Positions 35,521 to 44,721 are shown, counted from the first letter of the stretch. The stretch: 64,000 nt of DNA from Austwickia sp. TVS 96-490-7B (GCF_019331795.1 NZ_JAHPZL010000001.1:114617-178616), one strand, 5' to 3'. Numbers and translations: made by a program. The notes: generated by a model not told the origin, from the letters alone.

Positions 35521-35702
35521 ATTTTCACCTGGCTACGACCAGCGCAGATGTCATTCTGCCAACCTGCTGTCAGTTCTGCTACACATCGCTGTCCCGCCAC
35601 CATGAAGAGCTCACCTCAGGATTTTCCTGCCGCCTGAATCACCCCTAAAGCAGGGTGATCAAGCTGTGGTCGATCCGCGCCACGATGGCTGATCTAGCTG
35701 AT

Positions 35703-35733
35703 TTGACTTTGGGCTTCAAGAACGTGCAACATA
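35703..35733 (+). promoter_or_regulatory. Weak promoter candidate for the adhesin leader
   Basis: TTGACT (35703-35708) and CAACAT (35728-35733), spaced 19 bp. Transcription from here would give a leader of about 165 nt containing all the GGGG hairpins upstream of the adhesin gene. Confidence 0.3.
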
Positions 35734-35774
35734 GAGATCGCAGCGCAGCTGCAGATCACGATCAGAAAGATATC

Positions 35775-35925
35775 GGAGAAGGGGTTCTTCGAAGACTTCT
35801 GGCGAAGTGCACAAGGGGAAATTGGCACTTCACCCCATGCGGATCCTGGGGAAAGGACGCATGGGTGGTGATCCACGGGGAAAACATTCAAGGGGACAGT
35901 TCCATGCAGTTCACGGGGAAGATGC
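35775..35925 (+). promoter_or_regulatory. Adhesin mRNA leader with GGGG-loop hairpins overlapping the translation start
   Basis: GGAGAA-GGGG-TTCTTC (35775-35790) is a 6-bp hairpin with GGGG loop. GAAGTGC (35804-35810) and CAA pair with TTG and GCACTTC (ending 35831) around GGGGAAA. CCATGCG (35835-35841) and TCCT pair with AGGA and CGCATGG (ending 35864) around GGGGAA. Further GGGGA motifs lie at 35877, at 35892 (inside the ribosome binding site AAGGGGA) and at 35915 (codons 4-5, in a GCA/TGC plus TTC/GAA hairpin). The motif is the one in the upstream array, so both RNAs probably bind the same factor. Confidence 0.7.
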
Positions 35926-37463
35926 GCCGTCACGCACGCCACATCGTCAGCGCCACCACCGCCGGTGGTCTCACACTCGCCGCTCTCGTCGCAGGAGCCG
36001 GCAACGCCCACGCCGTCGGCCCTCAAGGGACCCTGACCGGGGGGACCGCCCAGAACGAAGTCTGGGAAAACACCACCCACGCCTGGATGGGCACCACGCT
36101 CATGCAGATCCGCCCGGATGCTGGTGGCAGCGCCTACGTCTACTGCATCGAACGGGACACCCCGACCTACATCGACCGTAACCTGCGCTACGAAGCCCAC
36201 GAATGGGCGACGTACGAACGCAACGCCAACTGGGACCGCGTCTCCGGCAAGGTCGCCTGGATCCTGTCCCACTCCTATCCGCAGATCAACGCCACCCAGG
36301 TCCTACACAACGCCGGGTACACCCTCCAAGCCGGTGAGACCGTCGCAGCCAGCCGCATCGCCGCCGCGACCCAGGCCGCCATCTGGCACTACACCCAGGG
36401 CTTCGAGCCCCGCGCCGACGGCTTCTGGACCGCCACCTCCCGCGCCACCGCAGACAGCGCGGACCCTGCCGCCACCGCCGTCTACGACTACCTGACCACG
36501 AACGCCACCGACGTGGCCCCACCGAAGCTGAGCGTCAGCCTCACACCGAACAACCCTGCCCGTGACGACAACGGCCTTTTTGCTCCGATCACGCTGAAAG
36601 CCACCAACCCGGCCACCGTCAACGGAACCCTTCCCACTGGCGCGACACTGACGATCGACGGCCAGGAAACTACCCTGCCCGCAACGGTCGTCGCTGGCGA
36701 GCACACGCTGTCACTGAGCGTCCCTCCGACCACCCCTAGCGGCTCGCTGGACGTGAAGGTGAGCAGTTCCGGCGTAGGGGCCCCGGTCGGCACGATTTGG
36801 CAGAGCACTGGTGGCAACTACCAGTCGCTGATCACCGCATCCTCCACCCAGACCACCGCCGAAGCCTCCACCACACTGTCCTGGACTGCTCCCGCACCTG
36901 CGCCAGAGCCCACACCAGAACCGTCCGCCCCTGCGCCGTCGCCGGAGCCGACAACTCCGGTCAGCTCGCCAGAGCCGACGCCCACCACTGACGCACCGAG
37001 CGTCGCGCCCACGGCCGCGCCCACCACGCCAGCCGAGACCCCGGTGAGCACGCCCACCACTGACGCACCGAGCGTCGCACCGACCGCCGTACCCACCACA
37101 TCGGCCGAAGCACCTACGCCAGTCGACTCACCTGCACCAACGCAGGCACCCGTGCCGACCCAGGAACCGTCCGCACCGGTCGCCGTACCAACTCAGACCG
37201 CTGACGCGCCCGTCGGCAGCCCTGAGCCAAGCGCGATCGTGCCGCCGGAGAAGGCCGCCACTACCACCAGCAGCCCCAACGGCAAGGTCACTGCCTCAGC
37301 GACCAGCAACACCACCGCGAGCGCTCCGACCTCGTCCGCGCCGGAAAACACCGGCACCCTGCCCTACACCGGTGCCGGGACGATGATCTGGGGAGGTGTG
37401 GCCTTCGCCCTGATCAGCGTAGGTGCCGCCTTCCTTGCCCTCGGACGCCGCGCGCGCGTCTGA
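35904..37463 (+). CDS. Thioester-domain (TQxA) LPXTG adhesin 1
   Basis: 519-aa cell-wall-anchored adhesin from ATG 35904 (AAGGGG 8 nt upstream). The signal peptide ends N-A-H-A at 37. The thioester domain has Cys81 (V-Y-C-I-E) and Gln157 (A-T-Q-A-A-I-W-H-Y), the pair that forms an internal Cys-Gln thioester for covalent attachment to host or surface amines. Beta-rich repeats (about 205-330) follow, then a Pro/Thr/Glu-rich stalk with imperfect repeats (T-T-D-A-P-S-V-A-P-T), L-P-Y-T-G, a hydrophobic helix and R-R-A-R-V for sortase anchoring. The leader suggests post-transcriptional control. Confidence 0.9.
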   Translation: MQFTGKMRRHARHIVSATTAGGLTLAALVAGAGNAHAVGPQGTLTGGTAQNEVWENTTHAWMGTTLMQIRPDAGGSAYVYCIERDTPTYIDRNLRYEAHEWATYERNANWDRVSGKVAWILSHSYPQINATQVLHNAGYTLQAGETVAASRIAAATQAAIWHYTQGFEPRADGFWTATSRATADSADPAATAVYDYLTTNATDVAPPKLSVSLTPNNPARDDNGLFAPITLKATNPATVNGTLPTGATLTIDGQETTLPATVVAGEHTLSLSVPPTTPSGSLDVKVSSSGVGAPVGTIWQSTGGNYQSLITASSTQTTAEASTTLSWTAPAPAPEPTPEPSAPAPSPEPTTPVSSPEPTPTTDAPSVAPTAAPTTPAETPVSTPTTDAPSVAPTAVPTTSAEAPTPVDSPAPTQAPVPTQEPSAPVAVPTQTADAPVGSPEPSAIVPPEKAATTTSSPNGKVTASATSNTTASAPTSSAPENTGTLPYTGAGTMIWGGVAFALISVGAAFLALGRRARV

Positions 37464-37472
37464 GTTCCCCCA

Positions 37473-37509
37473 GGAGCCGCGATCCGAGTCCCCTTCGGAT
37501 CGCGGCTCC
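37473..37509 (+). terminator. Terminator after adhesin 1
   Basis: GGAGCCGCGATCCGA (37473-37487) pairs perfectly with TCGGATCGCGGCTCC (37495-37509), followed by GCCCCTTTT. Confidence 0.85.
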
Positions 37510-37556
37510 GCCCCTTTTCGGACGCGGCCACCTCCGATGGGCAATAAGCTGCAGGA

Positions 37557-38405
37557 ATGGATCTCACCTTCCGCCTCATCAACGTGTTCGCCGAGAGCCA
37601 CGACCCTTTCTCTGGTAACGCCATCGCCGTGTTCGAGAACTGCCGGGACCTCGGCGAAGATGCCATGCAAGCCATCTCCCGCCAGGTGAATCTGGAGACT
37701 GTGTTCCTCCTGGAGGTCACCGAGGAGGGCGCAGACATCCGGTTCTACTCACCGGAGGGCAAGGGACGGTTCGCCGGGAGCGCCAGTCTCGGCACCGCAC
37801 ATGTGGTGGACGAGTTGTCCGGTGCTCGTCGTGCCCCGATGCGTCTGACCTCCGGGCCGGAGAGCGAGCCGACGTGGATTAAGCCGTATGGGCGCGATAA
37901 CTGGCAGATCCGGGCACGGGAGGCTGAGAGCCGCAAGTTGAAGTCAAGCCCGCAGATCCTTGCTTCGCTGGTGGGGTTGCCGACCACCGCCATCAGCGAC
38001 GACGTGATGCTGATCAATTCGGGCCGCTCTGGGGTGGTGTTGCCGGTCAAGACGGTTGAGGACGTGGCCAAGACTCACCTGGACGCTCGCATGTTGCACA
38101 GTTACGCGATGCTGCTGAACACCGACCCTCAGGTGTATGTCTGGGCGCGTCGAGACGAGAAGACCATCGTGTCTCGGATGTTCTACGGGCCAGGCGGGGG
38201 CGTGTTGGAGGTCGCGGCGACGGGTTCAGGGGCGGCGAACTTGGGTCATTGGCTCTCTGCGCACGGTGAGAGCGGTCAATGGCACATCTATCAGGGTGCG
38301 GCAGTAGGGCGTCCGTCTGTGTTGGATCTTGATGTGGCTGAGGATCAGAGCGTCTTCGTCGGTGGTCATGTCAACCAGGTGGCAAGTGGTGTGCTGAGCA
38401 TCTGA
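37557..38405 (+). CDS. PhzF-family isomerase/epimerase
   Basis: 282 aa. The N-terminal F-R-L-I-N-V-F-A-E-S-H-D-P-F-S-G-N-A-I-A-V-F and later N-L-E-T-V-F-L-L are the PhzF/diaminopimelate epimerase-like signature, with the catalytic Glu in N-L-E-T. The second half carries A-A-T-G-S-G-A-A-N-L-G-H-W-L in the usual place. The reaction in this organism is unknown. It has its own terminator on each side, so it is not co-transcribed with the adhesins. Confidence 0.88.
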   Translation: MDLTFRLINVFAESHDPFSGNAIAVFENCRDLGEDAMQAISRQVNLETVFLLEVTEEGADIRFYSPEGKGRFAGSASLGTAHVVDELSGARRAPMRLTSGPESEPTWIKPYGRDNWQIRAREAESRKLKSSPQILASLVGLPTTAISDDVMLINSGRSGVVLPVKTVEDVAKTHLDARMLHSYAMLLNTDPQVYVWARRDEKTIVSRMFYGPGGGVLEVAATGSGAANLGHWLSAHGESGQWHIYQGAAVGRPSVLDLDVAEDQSVFVGGHVNQVASGVLSI

Positions 38406-38417
38406 TTCGATACTGAA

Positions 38418-38453
38418 CTGTGGGCTGTGACAGGTAGCTGTCACAGCCCACAG
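38418..38453. terminator. Perfect 16-bp hairpin after the PhzF-like gene
   Basis: CTGTGGGCTGTGACAG (38418-38433) and CTGTCACAGCCCACAG (38438-38453) with loop GTAG, 13 nt after the stop. Confidence 0.8.
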
Positions 38454-38941
38454 GTGTCTGGTGACAGCGGCTGCTGATGGATGGCTGGAACGCTGCAATG
38501 GAAATGTCACTTTGATGATGGGGAGTTTTGCCCGGTTCTCTCCGTGCGATCTCTACCGGAAACCCCTATATCTGCTGGTCAGATGGCTTATATGTGATGG
38601 CAGAAGAGTGCGATGTACTCACCAGTACCCCCGATACGACGATCACTGACGTCACGGATCCATAACGACTCATTGCAACTTTATGACCCACTGAACACGT
38701 CGTATAGCGGGCTTTAATGCCCCTACCTGGCACATCGTCCAAGACGGGCGTTCATTTATCACTCAACTAACTCTTTTTTGAGTCAGAGGACGCGATAGCA
38801 TCCGGGAACCATACAGAGAAGTGGGGTCCGTCAACGCCCTGACCTGGTCATCGTTGTCATTGACTCCGCCACGCCCTTTGTCGATCCATGCCCCGTCAGC
38901 CAACGGGTCACGGGTTGGCACCTCCGCTGAGGAGAGACACC
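38454..38941. other. Long AT-richer leader region of adhesin 2
   Basis: No coding frame is credible. The region is clearly less GC-rich than its surroundings. It holds one GGGGA (near 38520) but no array of GGGG-loop hairpins. ACTC (38762-38765) and GAGT (38778-38781) flank a T6 tract, a possible weak terminator. The promoter of the next gene must lie here. Confidence 0.4.
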
Positions 38942-40555
38942 ATGCATAGGCCGTTGGCCCTCGCATCCCTGCGAGAAGAGGCCCCCCTACCGGCGGTCGA
39001 CTCGCAGGACGCTCGAGTACGACACACGTCTAGCCCCCGTCGGGCCGCACTGCGCACCAGCGCTGTGCTCTGCTCCTTCGCGCTCAGCGCCGGAGCGCTC
39101 ACCTGCGGGACGGCGCACGCTGCCCCCAACGAGGCACACATTAACGGCGGCAGCCACGAGAACACCGTCCTGCGGGCCCAGCCGGACCCCCAGCGGAAGA
39201 TGAACACAGCCCTCATCCACCTCAAGGATGACCTGACCGGCAGCGATGTGGGCCTGTACTGCATCGAGATGGACGTCCCGATCGACGTCCGCAACCGCAC
39301 CGTCCGCTACATCCAGCGGGAGTGGAGTTCCTACAACTCGCACGACCCGAACTGGTCCAAGGTTTCCGGCAAGGTGGCCTGGATCGCGGCAAACTCCTTC
39401 CCCAGTGTCGCCCCCGAAGTGGTGCTGCAGAAGGCCGGAATCAACAGCCCGATGGACAAGACCCGGATCGTCGCTGCGACCCAGGCCGCCATCTGGCACT
39501 ACACGCAGGGCTTCGTCCCGTCCAAGCCGTTCCAGACGCACAACGTCGGCAACGACGAGTCCGCGGAGAAGCTCTACGAGTACCTGGTGGCCAACGCCAC
39601 GGACGTCAAGGCGCCCAAGGTCACCCCGAGCTTCTCGCTCAACAGCATCTCCGGCACCAGCAACACCACGCTGAAGTCCACCGAGCTGACCGCCTCCGCG
39701 GAGACCGAGATCACCGCCAAGCTCCCCCAGGGCGCTCAGCTGCTGATCGACGGTAAGCCGGCGAACTCCCCGGTCAAGCTGCCGCAGGGCAAGCACACCA
39801 TCAGCATCAAAGCTGGCGCCGAAGCCGGTACGGCCTCGGTGGAAGCCGTCGCCCAAGGCGAACTCGCCCCGGCCGGTACCGTCTGGTACTCGCACGGCAA
39901 GCAGTCGCTGATCACCGCCAAGGCTGGCGCCACCAAGGTGACTGCCGAAGCGCACTTCATCTGGTCTCCGGCCCCAGCGAAGCTGAGCACCACCGCGATC
40001 GACAAGGCGGACAACGACAAGAAGCTGTCACCCAACGGTGGCACGGTTGTCGACACGATCCGCTACTCCGGCCTCAAGCCCGGCACCACCTACAAGGTCA
40101 AGGGCCTGCTGATGGACAAGGCCACTGGCAAGAGCACCGGCATCACCGGTGAGGGCAGCTTCACGCCCACCTCTGAGAGCGGCACGACCACCGTGTCCTT
40201 CCAGGTCCCCGCGGGCCACGCCGGTCGTAGCCTGGTGGCTTTCGAGCAGGTCATCACCGGTGACACCCTGGTCGCGTCCCACGAGGACATCAACAGCCCC
40301 GAGCAGACGGTGACCGTCGACGCTCCGCCGCCGCCGCCCACCACGACGAAGCCCGGCACCCCGCCGGTCACTCCGCCGTCACCGCCGAACACCCCTCCGG
40401 CCACCCCACCGAACACCCCGCCGACGCCGCCGAACACCCCGGAACTCCCGGTGACCGGTTCGCAGACCCTGCTCATTGCAGGTGGCGGTCTGGCCCTGCT
40501 GGCCGCTGGTGGCAGTGCCATCTACATGACGCGTCGTCGTTCCGCCAAGCACTGA
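38942..40555 (+). CDS. Thioester-domain (TQxA) LPXTG adhesin 2 with VaFE repeat
   Basis: 537 aa from ATG 38942, after GAGGAGA. A long signal peptide ends near residue 60 (T-A-H-A-A). The thioester pair is Cys107 (L-Y-C-I-E) and Gln181 (A-T-Q-A-A-I-W-H-Y). A beta domain follows, then one VaFE-type module (T-T-A-I-D-K-A-D-N-D-K, ending V-A-F-E-Q-V-I-T-G-D and H-E-D-I-N), which usually carries an isopeptide bond. The tail is a Pro-rich stalk, L-P-V-T-G, a helix and R-R-R-S-A-K-H. It is paralogous to adhesin 1 in the thioester domain but has a different stalk. Confidence 0.92.
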   Translation: MHRPLALASLREEAPLPAVDSQDARVRHTSSPRRAALRTSAVLCSFALSAGALTCGTAHAAPNEAHINGGSHENTVLRAQPDPQRKMNTALIHLKDDLTGSDVGLYCIEMDVPIDVRNRTVRYIQREWSSYNSHDPNWSKVSGKVAWIAANSFPSVAPEVVLQKAGINSPMDKTRIVAATQAAIWHYTQGFVPSKPFQTHNVGNDESAEKLYEYLVANATDVKAPKVTPSFSLNSISGTSNTTLKSTELTASAETEITAKLPQGAQLLIDGKPANSPVKLPQGKHTISIKAGAEAGTASVEAVAQGELAPAGTVWYSHGKQSLITAKAGATKVTAEAHFIWSPAPAKLSTTAIDKADNDKKLSPNGGTVVDTIRYSGLKPGTTYKVKGLLMDKATGKSTGITGEGSFTPTSESGTTTVSFQVPAGHAGRSLVAFEQVITGDTLVASHEDINSPEQTVTVDAPPPPPTTTKPGTPPVTPPSPPNTPPATPPNTPPTPPNTPELPVTGSQTLLIAGGGLALLAAGGSAIYMTRRRSAKH

Positions 40556-40571
40556 CGACGTAGCCGCACCC

Positions 40572-40612
40572 ACAGGGGTGGCGTCGGTCCTCGCGACCGG
40601 CGCCACCCCTGT
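40572..40612. terminator. Terminator after adhesin 2
   Basis: ACAGGGGTGGCG-x-CGGTC pairs with GACCG-x-CGCCACCCCTGT across CTCGC. Confidence 0.8.
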
Positions 40613-40747
40613 TGTCATGCCTCTCAGCACACGACCTGGCAGCATCGCTGGCCGAGCCCACCCGGCGATATGTCGGGATCATCATGTCCTGGCAGACTGA
40701 GCCCAGACCCGACGTGTCGTCGGGTGTTTCGCGAGAGGAGAGCAACC

Positions 40748-41026
40748 GTGGGCGACAAGGTGTTCAAACTGGTCGGCGCGGGCGCAGCGGTCGGCGCAGC
40801 AGCCGTGGCCAAGATCGTCAGTGAAAAGGGGTGGAAAGCCGTCATGGCGAGCGAACCCCCCACCAACCCCGATGACCCCGACACCGAACTATGGGAAGCC
40901 ATGGCGTGGGCCATGGCTTCCGGCGCGGCGATCGCTGTCGCTCGGATGCTCGCCAGCCGACAGTGGAGCCGGTACTACGGCAAGTCCGTGGGCGACCGTA
41001 CCCGGGCCGCAATCACTGCGGACTGA
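40748..41026 (+). CDS. DUF4235 membrane protein
   Basis: 92 aa from GTG 40748 (GAGAGGAG upstream). Two hydrophobic helices, K-L-V-G-A-G-A-A-V-G-A-A-A-V-A and A-W-A-M-A-S-G-A-A-I-A-V-A-R-M-L-A, flank an acidic P-P-T-N-P-D-D-P-D loop. This is the standard DUF4235 architecture of actinobacteria. Function unknown. Confidence 0.88.
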   Translation: MGDKVFKLVGAGAAVGAAAVAKIVSEKGWKAVMASEPPTNPDDPDTELWEAMAWAMASGAAIAVARMLASRQWSRYYGKSVGDRTRAAITAD

Positions 41027-41142
41027 CCTCAGGGAGCACCCTGGGCCTCCTCGCCTCCGATGGCACCGCCGTCGGAGGCGAGGGACGCCAGCGCAAGAGA
41101 CGTCGCTGAGAGCACACCTCAGGCCAGATCAGCGATGCCAGG

Positions 41143-41643
41143 TCAGTCAGCGGTGCCGGTGGGCTCCATCGACCGCCACGGACCCGGGGTCTCGACGTCG
41201 GCGAACACCAGCCACGTCCGAGATGCTTTCACTCCCGGGATCGATTGCAGACGCTCTAGGACCACATCGCGCAAGGTCGCGGTATCCGGAGCTCGCACCA
41301 AGGTGATCACGTCGAACTCGGCACCCACTAGGGCGACATGCTCGACGTAGGGCACCTGGACGAGAGCGTCACGGACCTCACGCCACGAATCCTGCTCGAT
41401 GGACAGACTCACATAGGCCGCGGTGGACAACCCGGCTCGGTCTGCGACCACTCGCGCAGTGAACCCAGCAATCACTCCGGATCGGGTCAACCGCTCCACC
41501 CGGGCATAGGCATTCGCACGACTGATGTGCAGCCGCTGCGCCAAAGCCCGCATGGATAGGCGTCCGTCATCCACCAGGGCTGCCACGATGGCCCGGTCTG
41601 TCGCATCCAGAGCCGTCGCGGTGGGGGACGTACGATCAGGCAT
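41143..41643 (-). CDS. Lrp/AsnC-family regulator
   Basis: 166 aa. The N-terminal winged helix (L-D-A-T-D-R-A-I-V-A-A-L-V-D-D-G-R-L-S and I-S-R-A-N-A-Y-A-R-V) is followed by the RAM ligand-binding domain (L-V-G-A-E-F-D-V-I-T-L-V). Homologues often control the bkd operon, which lies about 3.5 kb away here. A regulatory link is plausible but unproven. Confidence 0.9.
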   Translation of the reverse strand: MPDRTSPTATALDATDRAIVAALVDDGRLSMRALAQRLHISRANAYARVERLTRSGVIAGFTARVVADRAGLSTAAYVSLSIEQDSWREVRDALVQVPYVEHVALVGAEFDVITLVRAPDTATLRDVVLERLQSIPGVKASRTWLVFADVETPGPWRSMEPTGTAD

Positions 41644-41717
41644 CAGAAGGACCTCTCGTCACATCGTCTTCCACGAGGAGCCTACGGGGCGCCAGTCAGC
41701 AGCCTTCGGCCTGGGTC

Positions 41718-42434
41718 TTATCCACACCACAGGAGCGCCACCGGCAACGCCGCCAGCAGTGAATTCATGATCACCAAGGTGCTGTCGGCGCCGGTCCAGG
41801 GAGCTGGCTCAGCCCACGTCCGGGGCTCCCCCGATGCCGCCGCCGCCGAATATCCGCGAGCTTCCATCGCGACTGTCATCCGACCGGCAGCCCGAATCGC
41901 CTCCACTATCAACATCACGGCAGACGTCGCTGCATCCTGGGCCAGCGCCACAGGCCCGCGACCGGAAGCCAACCCACGAATCCGCCGGATCCGTCGAATG
42001 TCTTCCCATTCCTGCTGCAGATCCTCAAAACGTTGCAGAGCCGCCACAAACGCCAGGACCGGCCTCGCCGGCAACCGCAACCGTTGCCCCAGATGGTCGC
42101 CCACCGTGGACGGGTCCACAAACGAAGCAAAAATAATTCCCGGTATGACGAAGAATCCGACCCGAAGGCCCGCAGTGACCGCCGTCATGCCATCTGGAGT
42201 GGCGGCCAGCAGCCAGTTTGACCACGTGACCGAGAGGACAGCCAAGACCCCGGGGAGGATCCTGGCCCACGGAAACCGGACCGGACCCACCACGATCACC
42301 AGGAGCAGAATCGCCGTACCGGCGCTGATCAGCGCTTGAGTGAAGGTGCGAATGGCCGGAGCCGTCACGACTAGCACCAATGACGATGCCATCAGAGACA
42401 ACGGACCACACCGCCTGAGCAAACCCCACATCAC
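41718..42434 (-). CDS. ykoC: ECF transporter T component (YkoC-type)
   Basis: 238-aa integral membrane protein of the EcfT/CbiQ family with about five helices. The coupling-helix signature occurs as R-R-I-R-R-I-R-G-L (A-R-G family motif) after the helical E-D-L-Q-Q-E-W-E-D-I. It overlaps the ATPase gene by 4 bp. It links the ATPases to the substrate-binding S component. Confidence 0.88.
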   Translation of the reverse strand: MMWGLLRRCGPLSLMASSLVLVVTAPAIRTFTQALISAGTAILLLVIVVGPVRFPWARILPGVLAVLSVTWSNWLLAATPDGMTAVTAGLRVGFFVIPGIIFASFVDPSTVGDHLGQRLRLPARPVLAFVAALQRFEDLQQEWEDIRRIRRIRGLASGRGPVALAQDAATSAVMLIVEAIRAAGRMTVAMEARGYSAAAASGEPRTWAEPAPWTGADSTLVIMNSLLAALPVALLWCG

Positions 42435-44056
42435 TGCGGCCCTCCCGCCACCCGCATAGCTCCAGCGTGCAGATGGAGCGTCGCGTCAGCATGCGCCGCC
42501 AGAGCATCGTCATGGGTAGAGACCGCGACCGCGCAGCCAGCATCCCGGGCCGCCACGAGAACCGCAGCGACCGCCGCCCAGGTGTGCCGATCTTGACCGA
42601 CCGTGGGTTCGTCAGCGCCGATCACCGCTGGTCCATGAGCGACAGCTGCTACGACAGCGAGACGTCGTTGTTCCCCACCGGAAAGCCGATGCGGATGCCG
42701 ACGGGCCAGATGCCCGATCCCCAGGACATCCATGAGGACGTCGACCCGATGCTCCGCAGCACGCCCAGAGTCACCGACCACACCGGCGCCACCGGCGCCA
42801 CTCTTCCAGCGACCCAAAGCGCGGGGGGTGCTCAGCAGGGCATCTCGGACGGTATGCCCACCCACCGCGGCCATTGCTGCCCGCTGGGGGATCCAGCCGA
42901 TGCGCGCAGCCACGTCGATGGGTGACCATCGGTGCGGAGCAGTGCGTCCCAGCGGCGAGAATCCCGACGCCGCCCTCACCTCCCCACTGGTGGGAGCATC
43001 AAGACCACAAAGGACACCAACCAGAGAGGACTTTCCCGCGCCACTAGCCCCCCGGACGGCGAGTGCGTGTCCGCGGAGCAATTCAGTGGATACCCCGGTC
43101 AGGGCGAGGATGTCCGGTTCAGGCTGAGTGAGGGCGCGCAGTCCGCGTCGCGGGCGCCGCCGCAGGGTCAGGTCGGTGCCGGTGATGAGGGGGACGTCGA
43201 GGTGCTCAGGGATGACCCCTGGCCATGGGCGGCAGAGGTCATCGGGGAGGGCAGGAAGGTCAGGGGCAGGGGCGCCAGGCACCCAGACACCGGCGTTGAG
43301 GAGGGTGGCGGTGTGGGTGTCGAGGACCTTCTGGACTGGCCCGTCGGCGGAGACGGTGCCCTCAGCGTCGAGGACGACGAGGCGGTCCACCAGGTCGACC
43401 CAACCGTCGAGTCGGTGCTCGACGACGATCAACGTGGCGCCGGTGCCATCGACGGTGTCGATGACAGCTCGACGTACGGCGGCGGCGGACTGCTCGTCGA
43501 GCATGGAGGTGGGTTCGTCGAGGAGGATGACCTGGGGTTGCAGGGCAATCAGTCCGGCGAGGGCCAGTCGTTGGGATTCACCACCGGAGAGGGCGGTGGT
43601 CGCATGGTGGGCAGGGTAGGGCAGGTGCACGCAGCGAAGGGCGTGGCGGACCCTCTGGGCGATGTCATCGCGGGGTACGGCGAGATTTTCCGGGCCGAAT
43701 GCGATATCTCGACCGATGGTGCCTGCGACTCGGGAGTCTGCGGGGTCTTGGACCATCAATCCGACCCGTCCATCACCGGCGTGGGCGGGGGTGCCGTTGA
43801 TGAGGACGTGCCCGGTGATCGTGCCAGGGTCGACGGTGTCGAGGACTCCGGCAATCGCTCGGAGCAGGGTGGACTTTCCGGCGCCGGAGGCCCCGGCGAG
43901 AAGGACCTTTTCACCCGGCTCCAGGTGCAGGTCGAGTGCATCCAGGATCGGACGTCGCCGACCCAACGGGGTCCAGCTGAGGTGATTCAGGTCGATGCGG
44001 GCGCCGCCAGAGCGGGGGCCGTCGGCGGGGCGGATCCGGGCGCGCGGGGAGGTCAT
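42431..44056 (-). CDS. ykoD: ECF transporter double ATPase (YkoD-type)
   Basis: 541 aa with two fused ABC ATPase domains. Walker A motifs are G-A-S-G-A-G-K-S-T (near residue 60) and G-A-S-G-A-G-K-S-S (near 340). Signatures are L-S-G-G-E-S-Q-R-L and L-S-G-G-E-Q-R-R-L, and Walker B motifs are V-I-L-L-D-E-P-T and V-I-G-A-D-E-P-T. The fused pair replaces EcfA1/EcfA2. It touches the S component by 1 bp. Confidence 0.92.
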   Translation of the reverse strand: MTSPRARIRPADGPRSGGARIDLNHLSWTPLGRRRPILDALDLHLEPGEKVLLAGASGAGKSTLLRAIAGVLDTVDPGTITGHVLINGTPAHAGDGRVGLMVQDPADSRVAGTIGRDIAFGPENLAVPRDDIAQRVRHALRCVHLPYPAHHATTALSGGESQRLALAGLIALQPQVILLDEPTSMLDEQSAAAVRRAVIDTVDGTGATLIVVEHRLDGWVDLVDRLVVLDAEGTVSADGPVQKVLDTHTATLLNAGVWVPGAPAPDLPALPDDLCRPWPGVIPEHLDVPLITGTDLTLRRRPRRGLRALTQPEPDILALTGVSTELLRGHALAVRGASGAGKSSLVGVLCGLDAPTSGEVRAASGFSPLGRTAPHRWSPIDVAARIGWIPQRAAMAAVGGHTVRDALLSTPRALGRWKSGAGGAGVVGDSGRAAEHRVDVLMDVLGIGHLARRHPHRLSGGEQRRLAVVAAVAHGPAVIGADEPTVGQDRHTWAAVAAVLVAARDAGCAVAVSTHDDALAAHADATLHLHAGAMRVAGGPQ

Positions 44057-44721
44057 CAGGGGTGCGGGATGTCGTCCTCAACGGTGGCTTCCGCAGCCAA
44101 GAGCTCTTCTCCAGCTGGGAAGGCATGAAGGACTCCGGTGGCGGCAAGCAGTTGAATGGCTTTCCAACTGAGTATTCCAGCCACGACGACCCCGGAGATC
44201 ACCCCACAGCCGAGGTACGCCGCTTTGTAAAGAGGAGAGTATTCAGCGACATAAGTCCACCATTCATAGAGGACGATCTCGCTGACCGCGGCGAGGGCAC
44301 CAGCGAGGACAGCCACATCGAGTTTCCAGCGGCGCCAACGGTAAAGAGCTACCGCGAATTCGACTCCACCAGCTTGCAACACGGCCGAGATCAGCACGGC
44401 ACCGCCCCATTTGTTGCCGAGGATCGCTTCGATGCTGGCAGCGACCAGTTCAATGAACAAGGCCGCGCCGGGACGTCGGACGACGAGCGCGCCGAGCACC
44501 GCCGGGAGGAGCCAGACCCCGAGCATCAATTCCCCGGCCGGCGGGAACAGCTGGGTGAAGACTTCGACCAGGGGGTAAATGAAGGTGCTAAAACCCCAGA
44601 ACACGACACCGAAGGCGACACCGAGAACGGCAAGGGTAACCAGGTCGATGGCCCGCCAGGCAAAAGGCCCACCGCGGGCGAGTACGCCGGTCGGGCGGGT
44701 GGTGTCGGGGTGGTGATTCAT
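44056..44721 (-). CDS. ykoE: ECF transporter S component (YkoE-type, thiamine/HMP)
   Basis: 221 aa and about six helices. The N-terminal R-A-I-D-L-V-T-L-A-V-L-G-V-A-F-G-V and the segment I-E-A-I-L-G-N-K-W-G are typical of YkoE, the substrate-binding subunit of the YkoEDCB hydroxymethylpyrimidine/thiamine transporter. The upstream TPP riboswitch strongly supports the substrate. It is first gene of ykoE-ykoD-ykoC. Confidence 0.9.
   Translation of the reverse strand: MNHHPDTTRPTGVLARGGPFAWRAIDLVTLAVLGVAFGVVFWGFSTFIYPLVEVFTQLFPPAGELMLGVWLLPAVLGALVVRRPGAALFIELVAASIEAILGNKWGGAVLISAVLQAGGVEFAVALYRWRRWKLDVAVLAGALAAVSEIVLYEWWTYVAEYSPLYKAAYLGCGVISGVVVAGILSWKAIQLLAATGVLHAFPAGEELLAAEATVEDDIPHP

Noticed and set aside
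35655..35903. N-terminal extension of adhesin 1 from 35655
   Set aside because: The ATG at 35904 has a good ribosome binding site and is followed by a signal peptide. The extension would bury the signal and reads through the structured leader.
42932..44128. 398-codon plus-strand frame opposite the double ATPase
   Set aside because: Shadow of ykoD, whose Walker motifs and overlaps with its neighbours are clear.
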